From the NCBI GenBank assembly GCA_938021205.1, contig CALIGI010000036.1:1-41881 (forward strand): a stretch of 41,881 bases of DNA. Direction: 5' to 3'. Position numbers and translations under genes: made by a program. Under the pieces are notes generated by a model that did no database searches, was not told the DNA's origin, and saw only the letters and a program-made list of their open reading frames with translations. Below, piece after piece: positions 7,230 to 16,101 of the stretch (position 1 is its first letter; the number at the start of each line of letters is the position of its first letter). Origin of the DNA: an uncultured Pseudanabaenaceae cyanobacterium (lineage in GTDB: Bacteria > Cyanobacteriota > Cyanobacteriia > PCC-9006 > JAAUQQ01).

Positions 7230-10130
7230 CTAGACTTCGCTGTAGGCCTCCATGCCTTCGCAGGAGCAAACTAAGTTGCGATCGCCATAGGCATTATCCA
7301 CGCGGCCCACTACAGGCCAGAACTTATGCTCCTTAGTCCAAGGGGCGGGGTAAGCACCCTGCTCACGGCTGTAAGGGCGATCCCACTCGGCAGCGAGCAA
7401 AGACTGGGCGGTATGAGGCGCCTGCTTGAGCGGGTTGTTCGCAGGGTCAATCTGCTCCAACTCGATCGCCTCAATCTCTCGGCGGATGGCAATCATGGCA
7501 TCACAGAAGCGGTCCAGTTCTTCCTTGGATTCGCTTTCCGTGGGCTCAACCATCACTGTGCCTGCAACAGGCCAGGATACGGTGGGGGCATGGAAGCCGA
7601 AGTCGATCAGGCGCTTAGCGATGTCATCGACCTCAATCCCGGCGGATTGCTTCACTTTGCGTAGGTCGAGGATGCATTCGTGGGCCACCCAGCCACCTTG
7701 GCCTTTGTAGAGCACGGGGAAGTAGTTCTCTAGGCGCTTGGCCATGTAGTTGGCGTTGAGGATGGCGACTTTGGTGGCCTCGGTGAGGCCGGTGCCGCCC
7801 ATCATTTTGATGTACATCCAGGAGATAGGGAGAATGCTGGCACTGCCCCAGGGTGCGGCGGAGACTGCGCCGATGCGATCGTCGCCTTCGAGCTTGATGA
7901 CGGAATGGCCAGGCAAGTAGGGCTTGAGATGCTCCACTACGCCAATGGGGCCAACGCCAGGACCGCCGCCACCGTGAGGGATGCAGAAGGTCTTGTGCAG
8001 GTTGAGGTGGCAGACGTCAGCACCGATATCACCGGGGCGGCAAATGCCGACCTGGGCATTCATATTGGCCCCGTCCATATAGACCTGACCGCCAAACTCG
8101 TGAATGGTGGCACAGATTTCTTTGATGCCTTCCTCAAATACCCCGTGGGTTGAGGGGTAGGTGATCATCAGGGCTGCAAGGTCGTCCTTGTGAGCTTCAG
8201 CCTTGGCCTTGAGGTCAGCGATATCGATGTTGCCGTTGTCGTCGCACTTCACAGGAACCACTTTCATGCCACACATCACGGCACTGGCAGGGTTAGTGCC
8301 ATGGGCCGAGGTGGGGATGATGCAGATATTGCGGTGGGCATCGCCGCGATGTTGGTGGTATTGGCGAATGGTGAGCAGACCAGCGTATTCGCCCTGGGAA
8401 CCCGCATTGGGCTGGAGAGAGACGGCATCGAAGCCGGTAATTTCTGCCAGCATCGCTTCCAGTTGCTCACACAAGATTCGGTAGCCCTGGGTCTGGGAGG
8501 CGGGGGCAAAGGGATGCAAGCGACCAAACTCTGGCCAGGTGACGGGAATCATTTCCGCTGTGGCGTTGAGCTTCATGGTGCAGGAGCCCAAGGGAATCAT
8601 CGAAGTTGTGAGGGATAAATCCTTGGCCTGGAGCTTATTGATATAGCGCAGCAGCTCTGTTTCGGAGTGGTAGGCATTGAATACGGGGTGGAGCAGGTAG
8701 GGGCTTTTGCGCTGGAAGTCACTCGCTACGTCAATGCTGGCTTGCTCTAGGAGTGAGCCGAGATCGAAGTCAATGGTCTTGCCATTCGCAAAAATCTTGA
8801 GGAGCTGGTGAATGTCGTCCAGAGTCGTGGGTTCATCCAGGGTGATGCCTAAGGTTGTAGCATCAACTAAGCGCAGGTTGATGCTGTAATCAGCCTCGGC
8901 GCTAGCGAACAAGTCTTCGGCTTTGTCTGTGGTGATCTTTAGGGTGTCGAAGCAGTGGTTGGCATCAACGCTGTAGCCCAGCTTTTGCAGTCCTAGGGCC
9001 AGCAGGTTCGTCTTTTGACGAATTTGCTGGGCAATGCGGCGCAACCCCGTGGGGCCATGGTAAACAGCGTACATGGAGGCCATAACGGCCAGCAGAACCT
9101 GGGCGGTGCAGATGTTACTGGTGGCCTTGTCTCGGCGGATATGCTGTTCGCGAGTTTGTAGGGCAAGGCGTAGGGCGGGGTTGCCGTTGGCGTCCTTGGA
9201 CATGCCGACGATGCGACCGGGCATTTGGCGCTTGTAGGCATCCTTAGTGGCGAAGTAGGCCGCGTGGGGACCGCCGAAGCCCAGGGGCACGCCGAAGCGT
9301 TGGGTGCTGCCCACAGCAATGTCAGCTCCGAATTCGCCAGGGGGCGTTAGCAACAACAGGCTCATCAGGTCAGCGGCGACGGTGACCAATGCCTTGGCTT
9401 CGTGAGCCTTTGCAGTGAAGGCGCTGTAGTCATGGATGGTGCCATCACTGGCGGGGTATTGTAGCAGGGCTCCGAAGATAGGTGTGGCTGCGGGGTCAAA
9501 GCTGTTGTGGTCACCGACGATGACCTCAATATTGAGGGGCAGGGCGCGGGTGTGAATCACTTCAATCGTCTGGGGATGGCAATCCTGGGAGACAAAGAAG
9601 GTATCAGACTTGCTCTTGGACTTGCCGTAGCTGAGGGCCATGGCCTCGGCGGCAGCAGTGGCTTCGTCCAGTAGGGACGCATTGGCAATTTCTAAGCCGG
9701 TGAGGTCGGTAATCAGGGTCTGGTAATTGAGCAGGGCTTCGAGGCGACCCTGGGCAATTTCAGGCTGATAGGGCGTGTAGGCGGTGTACCAGCCAGGGCT
9801 TTCGAGAATGTTGCGCTGGATGACCGCAGGGGTGATGCAGTCGGCGTAGCCCATGCCGATGAATGAGCGGCAGCAGCGGTTTTGATTGGCGATCGCCCGT
9901 ATCTGCTCCAATGCCACAGTCTCGCTCACCCCGTCAGGCAGCTGTAAAGGCTGTTCCATACGGATCGTAGCGGGCACCGTTTTGTCGATCAGTTCATCTA
10001 TTGTAGAAACACCCAGGACCTTAAGCATTGCTGCGATGCCATCACTGTCCGGGCCAATGTGACGCTGAGCAAAGGTCATGGGGTCGGCCATGGTGGAAGT
10101 CGTGATAGTGGATAGGGTGGCAGTTTTCAT
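7230..10130 (-). CDS. gcvP: Glycine dehydrogenase (decarboxylating), P-protein
   Basis: This PLP enzyme of the glycine cleavage system decarboxylates glycine and passes the aminomethyl group to the lipoyl arm of GcvH. In cyanobacteria this pathway takes part in photorespiratory glycine disposal. The 966-aa length is the full homodimeric type, with N-terminal and C-terminal halves fused. Visible features are QRHIGPDSD at the N-terminus, [18 protein letters not shown] near 509, and the PLP lysine at K713 in [15 protein letters not shown]. Translation might instead begin at Met14 (MADPMTF), because no clear ribosome-binding site precedes either start. gcvH lies upstream on the same strand, but a hairpin and 436 bp separate them. 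gcvT is not in this window. Confidence 0.97.
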   Translation of the reverse strand: MKTATLSTITTSTMADPMTFAQRHIGPDSDGIAAMLKVLGVSTIDELIDKTVPATIRMEQPLQLPDGVSETVALEQIRAIANQNRCCRSFIGMGYADCITPAVIQRNILESPGWYTAYTPYQPEIAQGRLEALLNYQTLITDLTGLEIANASLLDEATAAAEAMALSYGKSKSKSDTFFVSQDCHPQTIEVIHTRALPLNIEVIVGDHNSFDPAATPIFGALLQYPASDGTIHDYSAFTAKAHEAKALVTVAADLMSLLLLTPPGEFGADIAVGSTQRFGVPLGFGGPHAAYFATKDAYKRQMPGRIVGMSKDANGNPALRLALQTREQHIRRDKATSNICTAQVLLAVMASMYAVYHGPTGLRRIAQQIRQKTNLLALGLQKLGYSVDANHCFDTLKITTDKAEDLFASAEADYSINLRLVDATTLGITLDEPTTLDDIHQLLKIFANGKTIDFDLGSLLEQASIDVASDFQRKSPYLLHPVFNAYHSETELLRYINKLQAKDLSLTTSMIPLGSCTMKLNATAEMIPVTWPEFGRLHPFAPASQTQGYRILCEQLEAMLAEITGFDAVSLQPNAGSQGEYAGLLTIRQYHQHRGDAHRNICIIPTSAHGTNPASAVMCGMKVVPVKCDDNGNIDIADLKAKAEAHKDDLAALMITYPSTHGVFEEGIKEICATIHEFGGQVYMDGANMNAQVGICRPGDIGADVCHLNLHKTFCIPHGGGGPGVGPIGVVEHLKPYLPGHSVIKLEGDDRIGAVSAAPWGSASILPISWMYIKMMGGTGLTEATKVAILNANYMAKRLENYFPVLYKGQGGWVAHECILDLRKVKQSAGIEVDDIAKRLIDFGFHAPTVSWPVAGTVMVEPTESESKEELDRFCDAMIAIRREIEAIELEQIDPANNPLKQAPHTAQSLLAAEWDRPYSREQGAYPAPWTKEHKFWPVVGRVDNAYGDRNLVCSCEGMEAYSEV

Positions 10131-10566
10131 AGGAGATTAGCTAGGTGGCATCGCGAGCAGCGGTAACAGCTTGTGTAAGCTTAAGTTTATTGATGTTTAT
10201 TGATATTGCTTGATATTTTCATCCATTGGGGGACGATTCGGCATCCCCAGTTTGTTTATTTGCTGTGTGAATTTGCGGAAATACGTGAGCAGAGGGTTAA
10301 GATTCATCCTCTGATCGCATCAAAAATAGTAATTGGGCTTGGGACTGCCTTCAGTACAAAATCTGTGAACTATTGTCAGTAGGTCTAAGGCCTAGAAATT
10401 CAAGTAGGTCCTGCTACAACTGCCGTGATGCGGCACGCCAGTAAGCTTCATCCTCATCCCTAGGACAATCGTTCTAATGATTTTAAAATTGCAAGCATCG
10501 CCGAGGGGATATAGAGCGAGTGAGTCCATATCCCCTCGGCGATGCTTTGAGAGGAGGCCAGTTGAA
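10131..10566. other. 436-bp gap between gcvH and gcvP
   Basis: The gap holds the gcvH hairpin terminator, a run of TTGAT repeats (about 10191-10217) just upstream of gcvP, and two short dyads: CAGAGG/CCTCTG near 10291-10313 and TGCCG/CGGCA near 10422-10436. I looked for a glycine riboswitch on the - strand and did not recognise the conserved aptamer core. This region probably carries an independent gcvP promoter and leader. Confidence 0.55.
10481..10547 (-). terminator. Hairpin terminator downstream of gcvH
   Basis: A perfect 20-bp inverted repeat (10493-10512 with 10528-10547) has a 15-nt loop. It begins 20 bp after the gcvH stop. In the - direction the stem is followed by GCAATTTTAAAA, a T-tract displaced by four bases. 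It probably ends gcvH transcription and so separates gcvH from gcvP. Confidence 0.8.
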
Positions 10567-10950
10567 TTAATTGCCCTGGACAAGGGCAGCGTAGGCTTCT
10601 GCGGACATGGTGCCCTCAATTTCACCATCGAGCTTAATTTTGAGCAGCCAACCCGCAACATAGGGGTCTTCCGCAAGTTTTTCTGGAGAGTCAAGAATGT
10701 CTTCGTTGCACTCTAGAACTTCACCGGAGGCGGCGGCATAGAGATCTTCCACGGCCTTCACCGATTCGATAGTGCCAAAAGTATCGCCTTTGGTGAGGCT
10801 TGCACCGACCTCAGGCAACTCTAGAAAGACAATATCACCCAACTGATCGATGGCAAAGGCTGTGATTCCTATGGTGACTATGTCTCCATCAATGCGGACA
10901 TATTCGTGGGAGTTGAGATACTTCAAGTCGCTAGGGAATTCCATGGCCAT
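10567..10950 (-). CDS. gcvH: Glycine cleavage system H protein
   Basis: This lipoyl carrier protein of 127 aa shuttles the aminomethyl group between the P, T and L proteins. The lipoylated Lys is K65 in [11 protein letters not shown], and the HEYVRI and LPEVGASL segments are typical. The length is normal. Met1 or Met3 could be the start, since both lie before the conserved EFPSDLKY. The gene is divergent from dprA, with about 200 bp between the starts. Confidence 0.96.
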   Translation of the reverse strand: MAMEFPSDLKYLNSHEYVRIDGDIVTIGITAFAIDQLGDIVFLELPEVGASLTKGDTFGTIESVKAVEDLYAAASGEVLECNEDILDSPEKLAEDPYVAGWLLKIKLDGEIEGTMSAEAYAALVQGN

Positions 10951-11154
10951 GGTGAGAAAAGCTCAATCTGAATGAGTTGCTGGGCTACAGCACTGTACTT
11001 AAGAATACTGGGGGATTCAGCGTTTGGAAACTCCTTGATGCAGGAATCTTGAAAGTTCAGGGCTGCTTAGGCTAGGCGCTGTATTGGGCATTCTGAGCGA
11101 AGTCAGACTAGGACAATTGCGGATCTACCTCACCGTGATTTTGAGATAGAGACT

Positions 11155-12447
11155 GTGACTGAGCTTGGAAGTGAGTCCCTTGGAAGGCATGGCCTGGAGC
11201 CGCTGGGGGAGCGTGTCTATCGTTTGGCCTGGAGCCAGATGCCTCGGGTGGGGCCAACCTTGATTCCACGCCTAGAGCAGAAATTTGGCAGTTTGGCGAT
11301 CGCTTGGAATGCCTCTGCCCGTGATTTAGAGCAGGTCCCAGGCTTTGGACCCATGACCCTAAAGGAGGTCTTGGCAGCGCGAGTCAAGTTTGATCCTGCG
11401 ATCGCCTACGAAAAACATTTACAGGTCAATCCTCATTTCTGGACGCCGGAGGATGGGGATTATCCGCTGTTGCTGCGAGAATTGCCTGCGCCACCGCCCA
11501 TGCTCTATTACCGAGGTGCTGTGGAGTTAGCCGAGAACTGGGGAGAGAAACCAGCAGTGGCGATCGTCGGCACGCGCCATCCGTCGGACTATGGCTTGAA
11601 GTGGACGCGAAAACTGAGTACTGCTCTAGCTCAACGAGGCTTCACGGTGGTTTCTGGTTTAGCAGATGGCATTGATACAGCGGCCCATCGCGCCTGTCTA
11701 GATGCAGGGGGCAGAACAATTGCCGTTGTCGGGACTGGCGTAGATCGGGTTTATCCAGCCCGCAATCATAGTCTCTGTCAGCGTGTGGTGGGGCAGGGGC
11801 TTGTGGTGAGTGAATACCCGGCGGGCACCCATGCCCATCGTAGTCATTTCCCCCAGCGCAATCGCATTATTGCGGGGCTATGCCGGGCAACAATTGTGGT
11901 GGAGGCTCCGAAGCGTTCGGGGGCTTTGATCACGGCCTATGCGGCAAATGAATATTGTCGAGATGTCTATGTGGTGCCGGGGGCTTTGGATAATCCCAAG
12001 GTGCGTGGGGGCTTGGAGCTGATTGGCCAAGGCGCTCAGGTTATTTTGGATGAGCATCATTTATTGGACTTACTGGGGATCATGCCTGCCTTGGATGTCG
12101 CTGGATCAACATCGGCGGAGGTTGTTTCGCTCAGAGCTAAAAAGACTAATCCAACGGAGGTTGGTGACGCGATCGCGGGCCAAGGCAATTTGCTGGCCTT
12201 CACTGCATCGGACTCTGCTGAACCCTCTGTGAGGAAAGAAGTGGTAGAGCCTGCTGCTTTAGAGCTAGCACCAGAACTCGCAAAAGTTTACGAGCAAGTC
12301 GTGGGAGAAGCTCTGTCATTCGATGGATTGGTGATGCGTTGTGGGACGGGGGTCGGAGCAGTATCCAGCGCCTTGTTGCAATTGGAGTTAATGGGGTTGG
12401 TCGTGGAGTTGCCGGGGAAACAGTATCAACGCTGTGAGCTGGGCTGA
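11155..12447 (+). CDS. dprA: DNA-processing protein DprA (Smf)
   Basis: DprA loads RecA on incoming single-stranded DNA during natural transformation. The frame starts with GTG and gives 430 aa. Visible features are an N-terminal helix-hairpin-helix-like region (about 30-75, VPGFGPMTLKEVL) and a Rossmann-like core with IVGTRHPSDYG (138-147). The core continues with VSGLADGIDTAAHRA, VVGTGVDRVYP, SEYPAGT and FPQRNRIIAGL. A C-terminal winged-helix-like domain (about 365-428) is also present. The upstream boundary is uncertain because no ATG lies close by. The pxpB-like gene follows on the same strand 156 bp later. Competence is known in several cyanobacteria, but no other competence gene is here. 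Confidence 0.94.
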   Translation: MTELGSESLGRHGLEPLGERVYRLAWSQMPRVGPTLIPRLEQKFGSLAIAWNASARDLEQVPGFGPMTLKEVLAARVKFDPAIAYEKHLQVNPHFWTPEDGDYPLLLRELPAPPPMLYYRGAVELAENWGEKPAVAIVGTRHPSDYGLKWTRKLSTALAQRGFTVVSGLADGIDTAAHRACLDAGGRTIAVVGTGVDRVYPARNHSLCQRVVGQGLVVSEYPAGTHAHRSHFPQRNRIIAGLCRATIVVEAPKRSGALITAYAANEYCRDVYVVPGALDNPKVRGGLELIGQGAQVILDEHHLLDLLGIMPALDVAGSTSAEVVSLRAKKTNPTEVGDAIAGQGNLLAFTASDSAEPSVRKEVVEPAALELAPELAKVYEQVVGEALSFDGLVMRCGTGVGAVSSALLQLELMGLVVELPGKQYQRCELG

Positions 12448-12603
12448 GAATCTAGCCTTGGCTCAATCGCTTTTCGTTCAGCCCAGGATAAAAACGGCAA
12501 ATGAGAACCGTGGATTGGGTATTCTTGGAACAATTGGGAAGGGCTTCTGCGGCTTGGTTTTCCATGGGACTCGAATGCTTTCTTAATCAATTAGTAGAAG
12601 TTA

Positions 12604-13479
12604 ATGCTGTACGAAACGCCCCGCTATCGAACCTCTGGCGAACGACACCTGCTGGTTGAGTTGGGAGCATCCGTTTCGTTGGAGGCAAATTTTCGAGCGA
12701 TCGCCCTTTCTCGCGCCCTAGAAGCCTCTGCGGGACTGGGAACTGAAGGGATCAAAGCAATCATTGATACCCAGCCTTCCTTTACAACGGTCCTGATCGA
12801 GTACGACCCCAAGTTGCTGACTCAGGAAGGCTTGAAGCAACTTTGCAGCCATCATCTCAGTCAACTTGTTCAGGCTGAGCAGATCCAGCTTGATTCCCGG
12901 CTCATTGAAATTCCAGTGGCCTACAACGATCGCTGGTGCCGTGCCTGTTTTGAGGATTACTGCAAGACCATCAAGCCCATTGAAGACAACCTTGAACTGA
13001 TTTGTCGGATCAATGGCTTAGACAGCATTGAGGCCTTGATTAATTACCACTCCAGCATTGAATGGTGGGTGGGCACGGTGGGATTTATTGCGGGACTGCC
13101 CGTGCTAATGCCACTGGATCCAAGCTGCCAGCTACGCGCCCCGAAATACGATCCGCCACGTACCTGGACCCCCAAGGGCACTGTTGCATTGGGAGGCGGC
13201 TTTACGGCGGTTTATCCCATGGTGACGCCGGATGGCTATCAAATGCTGGGACGGACACCGCTGAGGCTGTTTGATCCCCAGAGTGATCAAGCGCCTTTTG
13301 AGGAGAGTCCCGTCCTCCTTTCCGTGGGCGATCGCGTCAAGTTTGTCCCCATTTCTGAAGCCCGTTTTGAGGAGATTGAACGGGAAGTGACAGCGGGAAC
13401 CTATCGCTACTCCATTTCGGCTGCTCAGTCCGTTTCTCTTGATGAATTACAGCAACAACCGCTGCCCCTCGCAGCCTAG
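12604..13479 (+). CDS. pxpB: Allophanate hydrolase subunit 1 / PxpB-family protein
   Basis: This belongs to the AHS1 (KipI/PxpB) family. PxpB works with PxpC and PxpA as an ATP-dependent 5-oxoprolinase in bacteria. The 291 aa exceed the usual PxpB length of about 220-240. The block from WWVGTVGFIAGLP through APKYDPPRTWTPKGTVALGGG to MLGRTPLRLFD resembles the AHS1 domain of urea carboxylases more than classical KipI. That leaves the substrate open. The next gene begins 36 bp downstream and encodes the partner subunit, so the two are probably co-transcribed. The symbol follows the 5-oxoprolinase nomenclature and is tentative. Confidence 0.75.
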   Translation: MLYETPRYRTSGERHLLVELGASVSLEANFRAIALSRALEASAGLGTEGIKAIIDTQPSFTTVLIEYDPKLLTQEGLKQLCSHHLSQLVQAEQIQLDSRLIEIPVAYNDRWCRACFEDYCKTIKPIEDNLELICRINGLDSIEALINYHSSIEWWVGTVGFIAGLPVLMPLDPSCQLRAPKYDPPRTWTPKGTVALGGGFTAVYPMVTPDGYQMLGRTPLRLFDPQSDQAPFEESPVLLSVGDRVKFVPISEARFEEIEREVTAGTYRYSISAAQSVSLDELQQQPLPLAA

Positions 13480-13515
13480 TCCCAGTCTCTGCCGATCCAC
13501 CTAAGCTCACTCGTC

Positions 13516-14538
13516 ATGATTTCTTCTCCTAAATTGACCCCAATCAACGGTGCTGTTCAAACTAGCAGCCCTGTCGTAGAAGTGCTAAAGGGTGGTTTGG
13601 AGACAACGGTGCAGGACTATCCTGGGCGCGAGGGTTACTTGCAGTTGGGGATTCCCCGCTCCGGTCCCATGGACCCCAAATCTTTTCAGTTGGGTAATCA
13701 ACTATTGCAGAACCCAGCGGATGCTGCTGGGCTAGAAATTCAGTTTGTGGGGCCGAAGCTGAAGTTTCTGCGGGCAACGGCGATCGCCCTAAGCGGCGCT
13801 AATAATCGTCCCAAGCTCAACCAGCAGGCGATTCCGATGTGGAGCACTGTTGTGATTAAGGCTGGGGATATTCTGTCCTTCGGCCATGCACGGTCTGGTG
13901 CCCGAACCTATATCCATTTTGCAGGTGGACTCGATGTACCAGTGGTGATGGGGAGTCGCTCTACCTTTACACGGGCTGAGCTGGGCGGCTTAGAAGGACG
14001 GAAACTGGAAAAAGGCGATCGTTTGTCTAGCTTTTTAACTAAAGTGCTAGAAACTTCCCACCCCATTCATCAGATTCAGCCTCTGCAAAGACCCGCTTTT
14101 TCCCACCAATGGACTATTGAATTACTGCTGGGTCCCCATGATGATGAGTTATCCAAAGGAGATATTCAGCAATTTATTCAAACTAATTGGCGAGTCTCTT
14201 CGAGGTCAGATCGCGTGGGCTACCGACTTGAGGGAGCTGACTTGAGCTTCTCCCACAATGCTCACCATCACTCACCTGATCGTGATGAACATCCATCCAA
14301 TAAAATTGACTATGGTTGCCATCTGGGAACGCTACTATTCTGTGGGCAAACACCAACAATTCTCATGGTGGATTCTCCTAGTTTGACGGGCTATATGGCT
14401 CCCTTCACAGTTTGCCAAGCTAGTCTCTGGAAAGTGGGGCAAGCCCGTCCTGGAGACTATTTTAGTTTTCAAGTTATCGACCCAGAAACCGCCCTACGCC
14501 GCCAGTCAGACATCAATAGAACATTGGCGTTCGGATAG
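13516..14538 (+). CDS. pxpC: Allophanate hydrolase subunit 2 / PxpC-family protein
   Basis: This 340-aa partner of the preceding subunit has the AHS2/KipA signatures. These are VLKGGLETTVQDYPGREGY near the N-terminus, then GIPRSGPMDPKSFQLGN, ALSGAN, and SRSDRVGYRLEG. The last segment matches the conserved SxRxGxRLxG motif. It should form a heteromer with the PxpB-like subunit, as in 5-oxoprolinase or the C-terminal part of urea carboxylase. No PxpA (LamB/YcsF) gene, biotin-carboxylase domain or amidase gene is within the window. Confidence 0.8.
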   Translation: MISSPKLTPINGAVQTSSPVVEVLKGGLETTVQDYPGREGYLQLGIPRSGPMDPKSFQLGNQLLQNPADAAGLEIQFVGPKLKFLRATAIALSGANNRPKLNQQAIPMWSTVVIKAGDILSFGHARSGARTYIHFAGGLDVPVVMGSRSTFTRAELGGLEGRKLEKGDRLSSFLTKVLETSHPIHQIQPLQRPAFSHQWTIELLLGPHDDELSKGDIQQFIQTNWRVSSRSDRVGYRLEGADLSFSHNAHHHSPDRDEHPSNKIDYGCHLGTLLFCGQTPTILMVDSPSLTGYMAPFTVCQASLWKVGQARPGDYFSFQVIDPETALRRQSDINRTLAFG

Positions 14539-14823
14539 GGAGCACAGTTGAAGCATCCATGTCGACAGACTCTGATTTAGTCTTGAGCAAGTGCATTATT
14601 GCTTACAATCGATCGCTGTCTGCCGTTAGGCTGTTGACTCAGCAATACGACAGAACCAAGAGATTCAATTTCTCTCATTAGACCTCTTCCATCAATCCTG
14701 GTCCTGCTCAAAACTTGACTTTTTCCATGACTGAGAGAGAGACTTTGAGGCTCCCTATTCCCCAAGCTTGGGGGGCAAGGAGGCGGGGGATGGGAGCGGA
14801 TTTGCATTCGCGCAAGAGATCTA
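14539..14823. other. Intergenic gap with short palindrome
   Basis: This 285-bp gap lies between convergent genes. It contains the 14-bp palindrome CCCCAAGCTTGGGG at 14760-14773, within a G/C-rich patch. A 76-codon frame on the - strand here has a Pro/Ser-biased composition, and I do not regard it as a gene. Confidence 0.45.
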
Positions 14824-15225
14824 TTATTTAAGTGCTAATACTGACTGCTTCAGTGCTGTTGTAACACCATTTAATTGTTGCAAACAGCATTGAACAGCAG
14901 TCTGCATCGCGAATAAATCGGTATTAGTCTCAATCAACTGTAATTGAGCCATAACCTGTTCAATGGACGGTGTTATCACGCCCAGCTCGGAGAGAGAGAG
15001 CCCTCCCATGGAGACCTGATTCGGCCTGGTTTCTCTAAAAGTGGACTTTTGGACATTGCGAAGAATTTGGCGAGCTTCATAGAGTGCCTCCCATGACAGA
15101 CGCGCACAGTATTGCATCGGTCGCAATGCTTGACGTAGCTTCATGCCCCTGAGTCGAGCCTGGGCTTGATTAAGGCAGCACAGAATAACGTCTAATTCTT
15201 CCAGTGAAAGCTGTTTCTGGTACAT
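14824..15225 (-). CDS. Small helical protein of unknown function
   Basis: I do not recognise this 133-aa protein. It is almost entirely predicted helix with heptad-like Leu/Gln spacing. It has two helical halves (about 6-60 and 80-132) joined by a Gly/Ser-containing linker, RPNQVSMGGLSLSELG, which suggests a four-helix bundle. It carries four Cys (two pairs near 16-17 and 117-118, plus C41) but no metal motif. No signal peptide or membrane segment is seen. The gene stands alone between convergent pxpC and a long non-coding stretch. Confidence 0.6.
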   Translation of the reverse strand: MYQKQLSLEELDVILCCLNQAQARLRGMKLRQALRPMQYCARLSWEALYEARQILRNVQKSTFRETRPNQVSMGGLSLSELGVITPSIEQVMAQLQLIETNTDLFAMQTAVQCCLQQLNGVTTALKQSVLALK

Positions 15226-16101
15226 GCTATTTGTTTATTGCAAGTTTTTTGATCTATTGTTAAGCATCTAAATTTTGTCTGTTTAGATACAAAACTAATC
15301 TGGGTGTAGCTCTGAATTCGCTGACTCTTAATCATTAGGTATACATAGTTGAACGTACACTTATGCAAGTGAAGAAAATTGTAGCTACCATCACTAATTC
15401 AGTTGTTTCTATTAGGCTTAGGAGCCGGAGTCTTGGGGAACAAGTTTTTGATACTACAGGTCAATTTGGCAAGACGAACTTACAATCCTGAACCTAATTT
15501 CTGAAATCTTAAGTAAATCTGTAACCGAGAAGATACTGATAATTTTTTGAGAGAACTTGCGTGTATTTAGCAGTCATTTCTCAGATTGTGACAGTGCTAT
15601 TGAGGTGAAGAGCTTAGCTTAAAAAGCCTTCGAGAAACTTTAATTCCGTCAACAACAGGCTTCAATTTCAGAAATCTTATGCCTGGGTCAATCAAGAATG
15701 AATAGTCTTCAATTATTTTTGCTCCGTAATCGTACTAGGCTTATGAGTTTTTTGTCTAACGAATGCACTTAGCAATGCAACTTCTTCAGCCTCATCGTTT
15801 CGCTTCCAGGCTGCTAATTTAAAATTTTTCGCTATGAAGTAATAATTCAAGAACTCTCTGTAATCATTCGTTTAGTTTTGCGAAGCAGCCCCAAAAATGC
15901 TTGCTGATTCGATAAGGTTGACCTATCTCAGTATCAGCAATTCTCCATCACTGTAAAATTCACCGCAGTCGAGGCCACGCCTGCAAACCACTTTATGCTT
16001 GGTGGTTATGATATTTTCTCAGCTTTTGACTCCGGTTCTGTTTCACTCATGAGAGATCTGGCTGGATGCAACTCACCTCAATTTATGTCTCCCTGTACAA
16101 G
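15226..16101. other. Long A+T-rich gap with possible gene remnants
   Basis: This 876-bp stretch has no intact gene. It is visibly richer in A+T than its neighbours. A 42-codon + strand frame (15363-15491) has no supporting signal. A coding-like - strand fragment at 15713-15871 is listed separately. A small dyad, AACCAC/GTGGTT (15986-16007), lies downstream of dnaE but has no T-run. I found no tRNA or recognisable small RNA. Confidence 0.5.
15713..15871 (-). pseudogene. Coding-like remnant, 52 codons
   Basis: The frame is open from just after a TAA to a TAA. It reads as protein-like, with NYYFIAKNFKLAAWKRNDE then AEEVALLSAFVRQKTHKP, a charged amphipathic helix pattern. It has no ATG or GTG start, and the only possible start is TTG at 15850. 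An adjacent frame just upstream reads ISKHFWGCFAKLNE and could be the broken-off front part. It is probably the tail of a decayed gene of unknown family. Confidence 0.3.

Noticed and set aside
10200..10382. 60-codon + strand frame in the gcvH-gcvP gap
   Set aside because: It lies in an A+T-rich leader opposite to the flanking genes, with no homology recognised.
10951..11154. Possible glycine riboswitch upstream of gcvH
   Set aside because: I could not find the conserved glycine aptamer core on the - strand here or in the gcvP leader.
14577..14807. 76-codon - strand frame between pxpC and the helical protein
   Set aside because: It is Pro/Ser/Arg-biased, overlaps a G/C palindrome patch, and shows no ribosome-binding site or family.
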